Made by a program: the position numbers and the translations under genes | The notes under the pieces: generated by a model | What the model was told of the DNA's origin: nothing | The model's database searches: none | The model's input: the letters and a program-made list of their open reading frames with translations, nothing else | In this document: positions 12,173 through 24,976 of the stretch, piece by piece | Numbering within the stretch: position 1 is the stretch's first letter | Layout of the letters: each line of letters opens with the position of its first letter | Source of the DNA: Artocarpus heterophyllus | Lineage: Eukaryota; Streptophyta; Magnoliopsida; Rosales; Moraceae | DNA: 64,000 nucleotides | Assembly (NCBI GenBank): GCA_025403435.1 | Contig: CM046347.1 | Location: 28,174,183 to 28,238,182 of the forward strand | Direction of reading: 5' to 3'

Positions 12173-14167
12173 TTTTGGAAAAAAAATGTGAGGTGCGCAG
12201 CGGGAATTTAAAAAATTTTAACATCAAAGTATTTTTCCAAAACACAAGTTTGACATGCTATATGTGTGAATTAAACAGATCTTACTAACCTTTGTGTGCC
12301 GAAGAACCTCCGCAATCCATGAAGAGAAGTAACGTTCCATAAGAGCCTCAACCAACTGATATTCTTTGCTATTCTCTATCCATGATCGGAGTGAGTGCGG
12401 GCTCACACGTACAGCTCTTCCACCAGTGACTCTCCTTCCAACCAATCGAGAGAACCTAAAGCTAGTGTTCGTGATTTGTGAACAAAAGCTCTCAGGGAGT
12501 TTTCAGATGCTCACTAGAAGAGTATCACTCTTAATCTCTCAATTGATATGAGTAACGCATGAGACTTACTCCCTTTATATAGTGATTGGTCCTAGGGCCA
12601 GTCCTTATCAGATTAGGTCTCAAAAACTCAAAACAGAATCAAGTTTGGATCAATATCTGATAAGATCTGCATGAAAAATGTGTAATCTTATCTCACTGAT
12701 CGGCAGGCCGAACTACCATGCAAATATCTGCACGAATCTTTTATTTTCCACCTAACATTCTACAGGATAAAGTCTCAGTTTTCATTCAAATAACCCAATA
12801 GAGGAGTTATTTGATCAAAACAAACTTTATCAAGATAATCTCTAAGAAAATAAATCAATTCATAATAATTCTACAAGTTTATCTTGATTTAATTTATCCA
12901 ATTAAATCAACCGATAAATAGACAAGAACTATCTGATCCCAATAATTCAACAAGTTTATCTTAAATTAATTTTATTACAAAATTAATTTAACCAATAAAC
13001 AGACATGAATTATTTGATTCTTTCAAATTTTAAACCAATCCGATAAATCTGACATAAGTCACTAATTATTGAAAAAGCACGCTGTATCGTTACAGGATTT
13101 TGTGAGCTAGCAAAAGGGACCAAAATGGACCTATAAAGTTCAAGCTCATGATAATTATGAAACCCAATATCCTAGATATATATTTTACAATTATCAACTC
13201 CAACACTACTCCACTAAAAGCTTGGAGCTGCATCTCGAACTTTATAGAATTACGAAGCCTGTATAGCTAAGTCTCCATGACATATCATAGTGTATTGTAT
13301 CCCCATATGATAATCCATAATCGGCTTAAGGACAAGTTCTGTCTTACCTTCCTAATTATTTTTATCTTACGTTCCATTATCTCACCATTAGAAAACTTAC
13401 CATCCAAAGATAGTATACCATTCGGTTACACCTATGTATCCAAATGGTTGAGCGCTCCAGTTTTCCAATTACAGGATAATGCATATAAGAGGATATCATT
13501 ACCCCTAAAGAGGAGCTATGGATTCTATATCTATGTATAACAAGTCTATGCCATCAAGAGTCATGCCTCCAACGTACCGGCATGCATACCACTTTTGAGA
13601 TGTGGGAGTCACCCTTTGGTACATCAAAAGACACAAGTCGAGACAACGGGCCCACTATCTATCTTAGGATTAAGATACAATACCAATTATTGTCTAAAGT
13701 GAACCGACACATCGTCACATGTGACAATGTAAAGTGAACCGACAGAATTATTAATCCAAATCAATTCACTTTGTGTCCCAATCCAACATATCGTCACATG
13801 TGACAATGTTTCTATTCACGGAGTCCAACTCCGATGGTCAAGACAAACCATCTCCCAATAGGGACACAGACAACATAACAATCTTTGCATGAATAAAGTG
13901 CCCAACTTTATTCCCTCGATTGCAGATCATATGTTTTAGACCGTCACCTTAAGAATCATATCTTCCACATAATCAGTCCATCATATGCCCAATTCTTAAA
14001 GGTTTAGACTGACAGTCTTAGACTACTATTTGCTTAACATACATTCAACAAATATGAACGTAAAGAGGACAAGATTTGGTATATATAAATGAATAAATTC
14101 TTTATTGATAAAAAATGCCTCCAAAAACGTATTACATTTTTACTCCTTAGGGCATCCTAGTTTAACA
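12173..14167 (-). repeat. Solo copia LTR inside integrase, 5-bp duplication AAAAC
   Basis: A 1,995-bp LTR starting TTTTGG (decayed TGTTGG) and ending TTTAACA. It is flanked by AAAAC at 12168-12172 and at 14168-14172, and the integrase sequence is continuous across the site. It belongs to a variant group with GTGAGGTGCGCAGCGGG near the start, shared with the LTRs at 16026 and 30715. At 13696-13809 it carries a local shuffle: a 14-bp and a 20-bp piece each occur twice. Only one intact inverted-repeat motif remains near 12700. Confidence 0.9.
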
Positions 14168-15754
14168 AAAACTGCCTAAACTTGTCAAAAGTTTCACTTT
14201 TGTAATGCATCAGGTACACATACCCATATCTTGAGTAATCGTCAATAAAAGTGACGAAGTACTCATACCTTCCTCGTGCCTGGATGTTCATCAGTCCACA
14301 AACAACACTATGCGCAAGTTCTAAAACCCCTTCAGCTCTATTGCCCTTAGACCTGAATGGTCTTTTGGTCATTTTATCCTCCACACAAGATTCACATTGA
14401 GGTATAGATTTCACCTTTAAGTGACTTAAAGGTCCATCCCTTACCAACCTTTGAATCCAATTCAGGTTAATATGACCAAGGCGTAAATTCCAATGATATG
14501 CTTTGTTTAAGTGAGAAGTTTTAAGTCTTTTAGAGTTATTATCATTTATCTCTGCCTTAAGCAATAAGTCCATCTTAGGTTTGATAAAATATAGATTATT
14601 TTGCATCCATCCAGAACAGATAAAAGATTTGTTTTTACGAATCACCACTTTATCATTAAAAGAAACCAAATAGGAGTCTTTAAATAAACAAGATACATAA
14701 ATTAAGTTCCTTTTGAATTTAGGAACATAAAAATAATCTTGCAAAAATAAATTCCTATAATTATCAAAATAAAGATGGACGTCTCCCATGCTTCTGCTAA
14801 GACCAAGGATCCATAGCCCATCCGAAGCGTGAAGTCCTCATGTAGTAGACTTCTCATTTCTTTGAACCCCTGTAGAGAAACACAAACATGATTAGTTGCA
14901 CCAGAATCTATGACCCAAATGTCACTAGATTCCTCAACCAAACAAGTTTCTAAATGTAGAAGATCACACCTACCTCCTTTAGAAAGGAAGTCCTTGCAAT
15001 GCTTCTTTATATGCCAAACCTTCCCATAGAAGAAGCACTTAAGCTTCTTTGGGTTCTTCTTCTTCTTCTTGCTCTTGGTAGTAGCAGGAATAGAAAACTT
15101 TCCGTTCTTGCCCCATTGCGTCTTTCCATTCCTAGAGTTAGGATTGGAACCAGAAGTAGCTACCATGTTGGCCTCAACACCCGCAGGAGACACCCTGATC
15201 AGCAGTTCAACCTCTTATAACTGTTTCATCAATTTCATCAAGGTCCTATCCCGTCTATTGCTTAAATTAAAAGTAGCTCTAAACGGAATAAATTCCTTTG
15301 ACAGAGTCTCAAAGACCATAGTCATTTGAGTTTCAACATCGATGTCGGCTCCATAGGTTTGAGCCTCAGCAAGGTAACCTATGGCCAACATCATATGCTC
15401 CTTTACAGATGTCCCCGGTCTTTGCTTATAGTTAAGAAGTTTTCAAAGTGCCCCTTGCTGCTTTATTATGTCCTGGCCTCCAAATATATCCTCAAGATTA
15501 TCCAAGATCTATTTTGTAGTCTTATAATCCTGATGTTGAGCGGCGGGCCTGATCGTTAGCTTTTTCAAACGATCATACGATTGGAATTGCTCATCAGTTG
15601 AGTCTCCCGCAGGCTTAGGAGGAGAAGGGGTTGTCAGTACATATTTCAGTTTCTCAAAGGACAGGATAATATCCAAGTTCTGTTTCCAATCATTATAATT
15701 CTCTCCAGTTAATAGGTTTTTGTCAAGTATCGATGATAAAGCATTTTTAGACAA
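14168..15754 (-). pseudogene. Copia gag, protease and integrase start, tandem unit 1
   Basis: Reading from high to low coordinates: gag (15754 downward), a zinc knuckle with its second Cys changed to Tyr (CFFYGKVWHIKKHC, near 15010), the protease motif WVIDSGATNHVC (near 14900), the GAG-pre-integrase HHCC region (HLxxGHxxN..CESC, 14380-14500), and the integrase core start with a D in a serine-less VVCG context (about 14290). The gag start is TTG instead of ATG at 15754-15752. A 1-bp deletion at about 14785-14791 shifts the frame after GSLVLAEA. Both defects recur in the other tandem units. Confidence 0.88.
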
Positions 15755-16025
15755 TTTTAATCTACAATAAAGAATCATATACCAAACATAAGCAAACATA
15801 TCATAATAGTTTAGTAAGATAACACAACCATGTAAAAAATACAAATGTGTTTATGTGTCAAAACCTTGAAAATATCACAACCTTATAATGATAATTCCCA
15901 ACTCTGAATTCAACAAGCTCCTAGGGGAGTCATGCCAAATTCAATTAGGAACACAGATCCGCTCCTGATTAATATATGCCATTTAGGACCCGTATGATCC
16001 AGCATATATTAATAATCGTTTCTTT
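15755..16025 (-). mobile_element. Short leader piece ending unit 1
   Basis: The part of the leader next to gag, matching 55046-55310. It stops at AATCGTTTCTTT, where the next LTR begins. In the complete copy the leader continues here with GGCCATTAATTTTATT. Confidence 0.8.
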
Positions 16026-18022
16026 TGTTGGAAAAAAAAATGTGAGGTGCGCAGCGGGAATTTTTTAAAAAATTTTAACATCAAAGTATTTTTCTGAAAC
16101 ACAAGTTTGACATGCTATATGTGTAAATTAAACAGATCTTACTAACCTTTGTGTGCCGAAGAACCTTCGTAACCTATGAAGAGAAGTAACGTTCCAGAAG
16201 AGCCTCAACCAACTGGTCTTCTTTGCTATTCTCTATCCACGATCGGAGTGAGTGTGGGCTCACACGTATAGCTCGTCCACCTGCAACTCTCCTTCCAACC
16301 AATCGAGAGACCCCAAAGCTAGTGTTTGTGATTTGTGAACAAAAGCTCTCAGGGAGTTTTCAGATGCTCACTAGAAGAGTATCACTCTTAATCTCTCAAT
16401 TGATCTGAGTAACTCATGAGACTTATTCCCTTTATATAGCGATTGGTCCTAGGGTCAGTCCTTATCAGATTAGGTCTCAAAAACTCGAAACATAATCAAG
16501 TTTAGATCAATATCTGATAAGATCAACGTGAAAACATGTAATCTTATCTCTCGCTGATCAACAGGCCAAACAGGCCCCATTAGTAGGCCGAACATGTAGA
16601 TCGGCAGGCCGAACTGCTGCGTAAATATCTTCACGAATGTTTTATTTTCCACCCGAGATTCTATAGGATAAAGTCTCAGTTTTGATTCAAATAACCCAAT
16701 AGAGAAGTTATCTAATCAAAACAAACTTTATCAAGATAATCTCTAAGAAAATAAATCAATTCACAATAATTCTACAAGTTTATCTTGATTTAATTTATCC
16801 AATTAAATCAACCAATAAACAGACAAGAATTATCCGATCCCAATAATTCAACAAGTTTATCTAAAATTAGTTTTATTACAAAATTAATTCAAGCAATAAA
16901 CAAACATGAATTATTTGATTCTTTCAAATTTTAAACCAATCCGACATAAGTCACCAATTATTGAAGAAGCACGCCGTATCGTTATAGGATTTTGTGAGCT
17001 AACAAAGGGGACCAAAATGGACCTATAAAGTTTAAGCTCTCGATAATGATGAAACCCAATATCCCAGATATACATTACACAATTATCAACTCCAACGCTA
17101 CTCCACTAAAAGCTTGGAGCTACACTCTCGAACTTTATAGAATTACGAAGCCCGTATAGGTTAGTCTCCATGACATATCAAAGTGTATCGTATCCCCATA
17201 TGATAATCCATAATCAGCTTAAGGATAAGTTTTGTCTTACCTTCTCGATTATTTTTATCTTACGTTTCATTATCTCACCATTAGAAAACTTACCATCCAA
17301 AGATAGTATACCATTCGGTTACACCAATGTATCCAAATGGTTGAGCGCTCTAGTTTTTCAATTATAGGATAACGCATATAAGAGGAGCTATGGCTTCCAT
17401 ATCTATGAAGAACAAGTCTACGACATCACGAGTCATGCCTCCAATGTACTGACATCCATACCACTATTGAGATGTGGGAGTCACCCTTTGGTACATCAAA
17501 AGACACAAGTCAAGACAACAGGCCCACTATCCATTTCAGGATTAAGATACAATAGAAATGATTGTCTAAAGTGAATCGACTTGCCAAGACAGAATTATTA
17601 ATCCAAATCAATTCACTTTGTGTCCCAATCCAACACATCGTCACCTATGACAACGTGCCAATGTTTCTGTTTACGGAGTCCAACTCCTATGGTCAAGACA
17701 AACCATCTCCCAATAGGGATATAGACAACATAACAATCTTTGCATGAATAAAGCTCCCAACTTTATTCCCTCGTTTGCAGATCATATGTTTTAGACCGTC
17801 ACCTTAAGAATCGTGTCTTCCGCATAATCAGTCCATCATATGCCCAATTCTTAAAGGTTTAGACCGACAGTCTCAGTCTACTGTTTGCTTAACATACATA
17901 AAACAAATATGAACGTAAAGAGGACAAAATTTGGTATATATAAATGAATAAATTCTTTATTGATAAAAAATGTCTCCAAAAACATATTACATTTTTACTC
18001 CTTAGGGGATACTTTTCTAACA
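16026..18022 (-). repeat. Copia LTR of tandem unit 2
   Basis: 1,997 bp, TGTTGG..TCTAACA. Its left flank is leader (CGTTTCTTT) and its right flank is integrase (AAAATTGCTTGAAC), the same integrase position as the right edge of the solo LTR at 14167. The two flanks are not a duplication, as expected for a recombinant LTR. The motif cluster lies at 16555-16615 and a TATA-like CTATATAAAGG (minus strand) at about 16430. Confidence 0.85.
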
Positions 18023-19265
18023 AAAATTGCTTGAACTTGTCAAAAGTTTCACTTTTGTAATGCATCAGGTACACATACCCTTATCTTGAGTAATCGTCAA
18101 CAAAAGTGACAAAGTACTCATACCCTCCTCGTGCTCGGATGTTCATCGGTCCGCAAACATCACTATGCACAAGTTTGAGAACCCCTTCGGCTTTATTGCC
18201 CTTAGACCCGAATGGTCTTTTGGTCATTTTACCCTCCAGACAAGATTCACATTGAGGTATAGATTCCACCTTTAAGTGACTTAAAGGTCCATCCCTTGCC
18301 AACCTTTGAATCCGATTCAGGTTAATATGACCAAGGCGCAAATGCCAAAGATAAGTTTTGTTTGAGTGGGAAGTTTTAAGTCTTTTAGAGTTATTATCAT
18401 TCATCTCAGCATTAAGCAATAAGTCCATCTTAGGTTTGATAAAATATAGATTATTTTGCATCCATCCAGAACAGATAAAAGATTTGTTTTTACGAATCAC
18501 CACTTTATCATTAAAAGAAACCAAATAGGAGTCTTTAAATAAACAAGATACATAAATTAAGTTCCTTTTGAATTTAGGAACATAAAAATAATCTTGCAAA
18601 AATAAATTCCTATAATTATCAAAATAAAGATGGATGTCTCCCATGCTTCCGCTAAGACCAAGGATCCATCGCCCATCCGAAGCGTGAAGTCCTCATGTAG
18701 TAGACTTCTCATTTCTTTGAACCCCTGTAGAGAAACACAAACATGATTAGTTGCACCAGAATCTATGCCCCAAATGTCATTGGATTCCTCAACCAAACAA
18801 GTTTCTAAATATAGAAGATCACACCTACCTCCTTTAGAAAGGAAGTCCTTGCAATGCTTTCTTGTATGCCAGACCTTCCCATAGAAGAAGCACTAAAGCT
18901 TCTTTGGGTTCTTCTTCTTCTTCTTCTTGCTCTTGGTAGTAACAGGAATAGAAAACTTCCCGTTCTTGCCCCATTGCATCTTTCCATTCCTAGAGTTAGG
19001 ATTAGAACCAGAAGTAGCTACCATGTTGGCCTCACCACCTGCAGGAGGCTCCCTGATCAGCAGTTCAACCTCTTGTAACTATTTCATCAATTTCGTCAAG
19101 GTCATATTCTGTCTATTGCTTAAATTAAAAGTAGCTCTAAATAGAATAAATTCCTTTGACAGAGTCTCAAAGACCATAGTCATTTGAGTTTTAGCATCGA
19201 TGTCGGCTCCATAGGTTTGAGCCTCAATGAGGTAACCCATGACCAACATCATATGCTCCGTTACA
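18023..19265 (-). pseudogene. Copia integrase start, protease, gag 3' part, tandem unit 2
   Basis: Minus-strand copia fragment with the GAG-pre-integrase region (LWHLRLGHINLNRIQ, 18300-18370), the protease motif GIDSGATNHVC (near 18760), a lysine-rich stretch and part of gag. It carries the same 1-bp frameshift (18640-18645) as units 1 and 3 and shares GID in place of VID with unit 3. It ends at TTACA (19261-19265), the target duplication of the gypsy element. Gag resumes at 30056. Confidence 0.88.
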
Positions 19266-22246
19266 TGTAACGCCCCCCTTACGGACGTCATAGATGTCGT
19301 TACATTCATACATTCATTCTTGTTTAAACTTTAAACATAAACATAATTACAAAACTTATATGATCCTTTAAATTGTAAATATAATTAAACATACATAACC
19401 AGGATCCATTCATTCATTTTTCTTTTTTACAACATAACATTGCTTAACTTATTCCATATCATAATTAATTCAATTATACATTAAATTAATCGTAAACTTA
19501 TTTTAATAAAATAGATATTCCAAGTTGTAAAATCATAACTTATAAAAACATCACATCATAACTCATTTAATCATCACATCATTTAAAAATTACTTGCTCC
19601 CATAGTTCGGCAAGCCGAACTTGGGACTTCGGCAGGCCGGAGTTCTTCAACCGGCAGGCCGGTAGAGGCTTTGCAAAACTAGCTTAAAATCTTATCGACG
19701 ATCGGCAGGCCAAAAACGTGATCGGTAGGCCGAACCTTCAAACATTGGTAGGTCGACTGAGCCAAAAGTTTTTCAGAAAACTTAATTTTAAAACAAATCC
19801 AACTTTTCATAAAAATGCGGAAGATCAGAATTCTTAAAATTATCAAATAAAATATAAAAACATAGTTCTTGTATTCTTAAAACTTAACATAAAAATATGT
19901 TCAAAATATAAAACTAGATTTAAAACATAAAAACATTCTTCTTGGCGTTCTTCCGGTTACAATTCATCGTGCCTAATGCTCACATGCCTTCCCATGTCCT
20001 CCGCCTATTCCATGATTTTCTTACCGTTATCTGCAACATGACATAAAACTTGATTAAGCTAATGCTTAGTAAGTACACATAATTCTCACATTTAAAAACA
20101 TTTTATATAGATCATCATCACATCATAAAAGTGCCTTAAGCACAATTTCATAGAAACATATCTTTCATTACATTGACCATATTAAAACTTATTCCATTTT
20201 ATCTTAAGGGCCCAAGTGTTGCACCATAATCATCATTATAGGTGCGCCGTCATGAGAGGAGAAGGGTAGCTAATTCCAAACCAAGCATGACATCATAACA
20301 TATCATTTCATAACATTGGTGTGCAACACTTATTAGGTGATACATATATACATAATTTTCATACTTTGAAACATGTCATCATCATACATGCATAGCTTTA
20401 AATCATGAAAATCTTTCATAAGAAATCCTTTAAGGAAAATAACCATAAAATCGTCATGAATATCATTGTGAACATATCATCAAACCTTGTAAAACGTGTC
20501 ATGTTGCAGGTGAGAATGTACTTACCTTAACAGCTAGCTTGCTTACCCTTAATACGATTTGGTGACGACGCCGCGGTCTCGAAGTGCTCGTACCTTACGT
20601 GTTCATGCCATTTATCCATTTAAAAATACAATAAAATTAATACTTATTATAAAACATCCATTCATGTACCATCACATATACATTCATCTCATATTACAAA
20701 CATAATTCATAACCATAATTGTCAAAACATAAAATTATCATCACATAAACATGTTATCATGATTTTTTTCTTAAATCATAAAAATTACATTAAGCATGTA
20801 AAAACAAACCATACATTTTAAAAATTCATGCAAACATCTTATTATCTTACATTTCAATATCATAAAATTATTTCCTCATTAATAAAATCATTTAAACATA
20901 TAAAACATTTCATAAAACTAAAATTCAAAAATAACAATGTTAAAAATAGTTTTCTTGACCTAATCTCATAAAAATTTCATAACATAAGATACACTCATCA
21001 AAGCATTACCAAACCTTGCAGTCTATAACATAACATATACATGAACATTCTTGTCAACTTTCATGAAAAACAAAACACATTTACCCCTTGAAATATAAAT
21101 TATATTTTTCATGTATCATATCCAAACAGCAATATTTTACTGTGAAGGGTAGAGGATAGAAAATTTATATTTTATCTTAGAAACATCAAAATGACTTGAG
21201 ACTTGGAGGAACATCACATAATACATACATGCATCACATATTAAGAATTCAGGACAAAATACAATACCTAGAGAAAGATATTGCAGACAAATTGAGGAGG
21301 AGAAACACTTTTCAAAAACACCAGAAAAACTAAGTCCTTACCTTAAAAATTTCTTCTCAAAATCCTTGAATTCAACCAACAAAATATAACTTTTTCTTTC
21401 AATATTAGCAGAAAATTTTTGAGAGAAGGAAGGATGAAATTCGTGGAGAAAAGAAGAAGAAGAGATGAAGAAGAAAACATCTCAGAAATTGAGAGAGAGA
21501 AGACGTGAGAGGATGAGAGAAAAATGGAAAAAGAACGTTAAAAATTTTTAACATAATGAGCATAACCGATGAAAATTCAATACCCTCCATTAAGTCAAAA
21601 TTTTCTGACTAATTGATAGCTAATTGTGTGGAGGAAGGAGAGAAAAGAGGGAAAGTCAAACAAATCATTCATCGCTTACCATGTTTTGTCCTTTCCAAAT
21701 AGGAAACCATTTAAAATAATACAAATCAATGTGAAGTCAAACCTTTTTATTTCCTTAACTGACAAAATATTCCTTTATTGTGCCAATTAATCACAATAAA
21801 TCACCCATTTAACGTAATCATCTTACCAATAAATTTGGAGAGATTTCTGCTAACTGCTCGTCAGCTGTGTTTGGCTTGCCGATTTTCCTCTTCAGCCTGC
21901 CGATTCCACCAAGTTCGGCCTGCTGATGGTTCCCATCGGCCTGTCGATCTTTGGCAGACTTTTCGGCCTATCGAACTTAAAAGTCTAGCCTACCAAACTG
22001 TCTTTAAATGCCATACATTAAAACATTCAATTCATCATTGCATCACAATTAAACATACATTAAAATAATCATTAACACTTGAGCACAATGATTCCACGTG
22101 GTAGTCACCTGTCATAAAACTTAACATAAAAGTTAGTAACAATAAAATCATATGTCATAACATATGACATAAATTATTAATAAAATTTCCTTAACATCGT
22201 TACTAACTTAAAGTGATCTGTTACATAAAAATAGGTGGGTGTTATA
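19266..22246 (-). repeat. Gypsy 3' LTR
   Basis: 2,981 bp from TGTAACGCCC to GGGTGTTATA (last C changed to T). The ends form an inverted repeat of about 10 bp, best seen in the other LTR as TGTAACACCC/GGGTGTTACA. Two motif arrays are present: GGCAGGCC polarity at 19605-19755 and GGCCTGCC polarity at 21870-21995. Otherwise it is AT-rich noncoding sequence. Confidence 0.93.
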
Positions 22247-22259
22247 ATTCTCCCCACGT
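22247..22259 (-). other. Gypsy polypurine tract
   Basis: On the minus strand this reads ACGTGGGGAGAAT directly before the 3' LTR. It is the expected primer site for plus-strand DNA synthesis. Confidence 0.75.
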
Positions 22260-22282
22260 TATAAAAGTTTCGTCCTCGAAAC

Positions 22283-22840
22283 TTAGAACAATTGCAGATA
22301 CATAGTTCTCATGTCATTTTCTCGTTCCCATGTAGCTTCTTCAACTTGATGATTTCGCCATAACACATTGACCAATGGAATTTCTTTATTCCTCAAGGTC
22401 TTTGTTTTCCGATCGAGTATCTTCATTGGCTTTTCTTCATAACTTAAGTCTTCTTGTATCTCGATCTCTTGTGGCTCAATCACATATGTAGGGTCCGAGA
22501 CATACTTCTTGAGCATGGAGACATGAAATACATCGTGCATTGCGCACATTTTTGAAGGCAACTTCAGCTGATAAGCTACTTTGCCTATTCGTTTAACCAC
22601 TTCATAAGGACCGACAAATCTTGGATTTAACTTACTTTTCTTTCCAAACCTCATAACTCCTTTCATTGGTGCAACTTTCAAAAACACATATTCTCCCATG
22701 ACGAACTCTAAGGGTCTTCTTCTCTTGTCAGCATAACTCTTCTGACGGCTTTGAGCGGTCTCTATTCTTCTTCTTATCAACTTTATCATTTCAGAAGTTT
22801 CATTAACAAAATCAGTTCTTTCAGCATCGATGCTTTCCAT
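22283..22840 (-). pseudogene. Gypsy integrase C-terminal part and chromodomain
   Basis: This 185-codon stretch holds the integrase C-terminal region, with a GPY/F-type motif (NPRFVGPYEVVKRIG, residues ~72-86) and HDVFHVSMLKKY, then a chromodomain-like end (VLWRNHQVEEATWERE). In chromoviruses this domain guides integration to marked chromatin. It ends in the natural stop about 36 bp from the 3' LTR. A TGA stop at 22891-22889 separates it from the integrase core, in the same frame. Confidence 0.88.
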
Positions 22841-23401
22841 CGTCTTCTTTTCACCAGCTTTGTGCCAACATATAGGCGACCTGTATTTTCATCCATACAG
22901 CGCTTCATAAGGTGCCATTCCAATTGTTGCCTGAAAACTGTTGTTGTAAGAAAATTCTGCTAACGGCAACATTTTACACCAGCTGGTCTTAAAATCGAGA
23001 GAACAAGCTCGTAGCATATCCTCTAAAATCAAGTTCGTCCTCTCCGTTTGGCCGTCTGTCTGAGGATGAAAAGCTATACTGAAATGTGGCCTGGTTCCCA
23101 TTGCAGTCTGTACACTCTTCCAAAACTTAGATGTGAACCTGCCATCACGATCTGAGATGATTGACTTGGGAATTCCATGCAGTCATACAATCTCCTTAAC
23201 ATAGAGTTTCGCTAACCGTTCCATAGAGTAAGTGATCTTGATAGGAATGAAATATGCCGTCATAGTCAGTCGATCCACAACTACCCAAATTGCATCATAA
23301 CTGTTCATGGTTCTGGGCAAACCAATAATGAAATCTATTGCTATATCCTCCCATTTCTATTCTGGTATTTGGATAGACTGTAGTCCACCACTAGGTCTCT
23401 A
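22841..23401 (-). pseudogene. Gypsy integrase catalytic core, three to four stops
   Basis: Minus-strand frame continuous with RNase H and the C-terminal part. The DDE residues are visible: D in AIDFIIGLPRT (near 23330), D in ISDRDGRFTSKFWKS (near 23155), and E in FHPQTDGQTERTN (near 23050). In-frame stops lie at 23401-23399, 23359-23357, 23185-23183 and 22891-22889. At least two are CGA to TGA changes and one is TGG to TAG. Confidence 0.87.
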
Positions 23402-24352
23402 GTGTTCAGCCTTTACTTGTTGACATGTCATACATTTCTTCACATACATAGCAACATCACATTTCATTCCAAACCACCAGAAGTTACCCTTTAGATCATT
23501 ATACATCTTTGTTGCACCTGGATGAATAGAGTAAGGAGTGTCATGAATTTCCGCCAAGATCTTTTCCCTTAAGTCATCAACATTAGGAACACATAAACGG
23601 TCCTTGAGGTACAGAGTTTTGTCATTCGCAATACGAAACTCTTGACATTTTCCTTCTTTCATTTCTTGCTTAATCCTTACAAGACTTACATCTTCATCTT
23701 GTTTTCTCCAAATTTCATCATAAATCGTCGGAGCAAGAGAAAGTGTTAATAGCTGTCTTGCTATAAGTTCCAAACTGAAGTCTAGAATTTCCTTTCTTAA
23801 AGGTTGAGGCATCGCTTGCATTGACATCAATGTGGCAACTGACTTCCTACTTAGAGCATCAGCCACTCGATTAGCTTTTCCAGGATGATAAAGGATTTCA
23901 CAATCGTAATCCTTCACCAACTCTAGCCATCTTTGTTGTCTCATGTTCAGGTCTCTTTGCGTGAAGAAGTACTTCAGACTTTGATTATCAGTGAAGATCT
24001 TGCATTGGACCCCGTATAAATAGTGTCTCCATATCTTCAACGCAAAACCGACTGCTGCTAACTCGAGGTCATGAGTAGGATAGTTCTTTTCATAATCCTT
24101 CAGTTGTCTTGACGCATAAGCAATCACCCTTTCATTTTGCATTAATACAGCTCCGAGGCCCATCTTGAATGCATCACTATAAATTACAAATCCTTCATTT
24201 CCTTCAGGAATAGTCAATACTGGAGTTGTCGTTAACTTCTTCTTCAGTTCTTGAAAGCTCTTTTCACATGCATCTGTCCATTCATACGTTTTTCCTTTGT
24301 GAGTCAGGTTCGTGAATGGAGCTGCTATCTTGGAGAAGTCTTCTACGAATCT
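23402..24352 (-). pseudogene. Gypsy RNase H and integrase zinc-binding region
   Basis: The longest open piece (272 codons from 24217) carries RNase H residues: D in [13 protein letters not shown] in [10 protein letters not shown] in [11 protein letters not shown], and D in RVADALSRK. These are followed by the integrase HHCC zinc site (HPGATKMY.., ending [11 protein letters not shown]). The 45 codons between RT and this piece are readable in the same frame after a stop at 24355-24353 ([14 protein letters not shown]). The catalytic residues I can see are kept. Confidence 0.9.
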
Positions 24353-24955
24353 CTAATAATAACCTGCTAAACCCAAGAAGCTCCATATTTCACTTGCATT
24401 CATCAGTTGCTTCCAGTTGAGAACAGCTTCTACTTTAGCAGGGTCAACCATAATCCCTTCCTTTGAAATAACATGCCCCAAGAATGACACTTTATCAAGC
24501 CAAAACTTGCATTTGGAAAACTTTGCATATAGCTGATGTCTTCTTAAAGTCTCCAACACAATCCTTAAATGTTCCTCATGTTCTTCTTGATTCTTTGAAT
24601 AGACAAGAATATCATTGATAAATACAACAACAAATTTATAGAGAAAATCCTTGAATACCCTGTTCATCAAATCCATAAAGGCAGCCGGTGCATTAGTCAG
24701 ACCGAAGGGTATAACCACAAATTCATGGTGACCATACCTCGAACTGAAGGCAGTCTTGGGGATATCTCCTTCTTTAATCTTCAACTGATGATATCCTGAT
24801 CGTAGATCAATCTTTGAAAACACAGATGCACCCTTGAGTTGATCAAACAAATCATCGATTCGAGGCAACGAATACTTGTTCTTGATTGTCACCTTGTTCA
24901 GCTCTCTGTAGTCAATGCAGAGTCTCATAGTGCCGTCCTTCTTCTTTACAAACAA
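24353..24955 (-). pseudogene. Gypsy reverse transcriptase, catalytic Asp changed to Asn
   Basis: Clear RT domain: [43 protein letters not shown] and the catalytic box read as [10 protein letters not shown]. The box normally holds two aspartates; here the first is Asn (codon at 24616-24614), a G-to-A change that should abolish polymerisation. A two-stop patch (24976-24974 and 24967-24965) separates it from the protease piece, and a TAG follows at 24355-24353. All pieces are in one frame. Confidence 0.92.
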
Positions 24956-24976
24956 GACTGAAGCTCACCATGGTTA

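Noticed and set aside
21405..21590. Minus-strand 61-codon frame in the gypsy LTR, nearly identical at 29277-29462
   Set aside because: Ser/Phe-rich product of a GAGAGAAGA-type purine tract; identical only because the LTRs are a pair.
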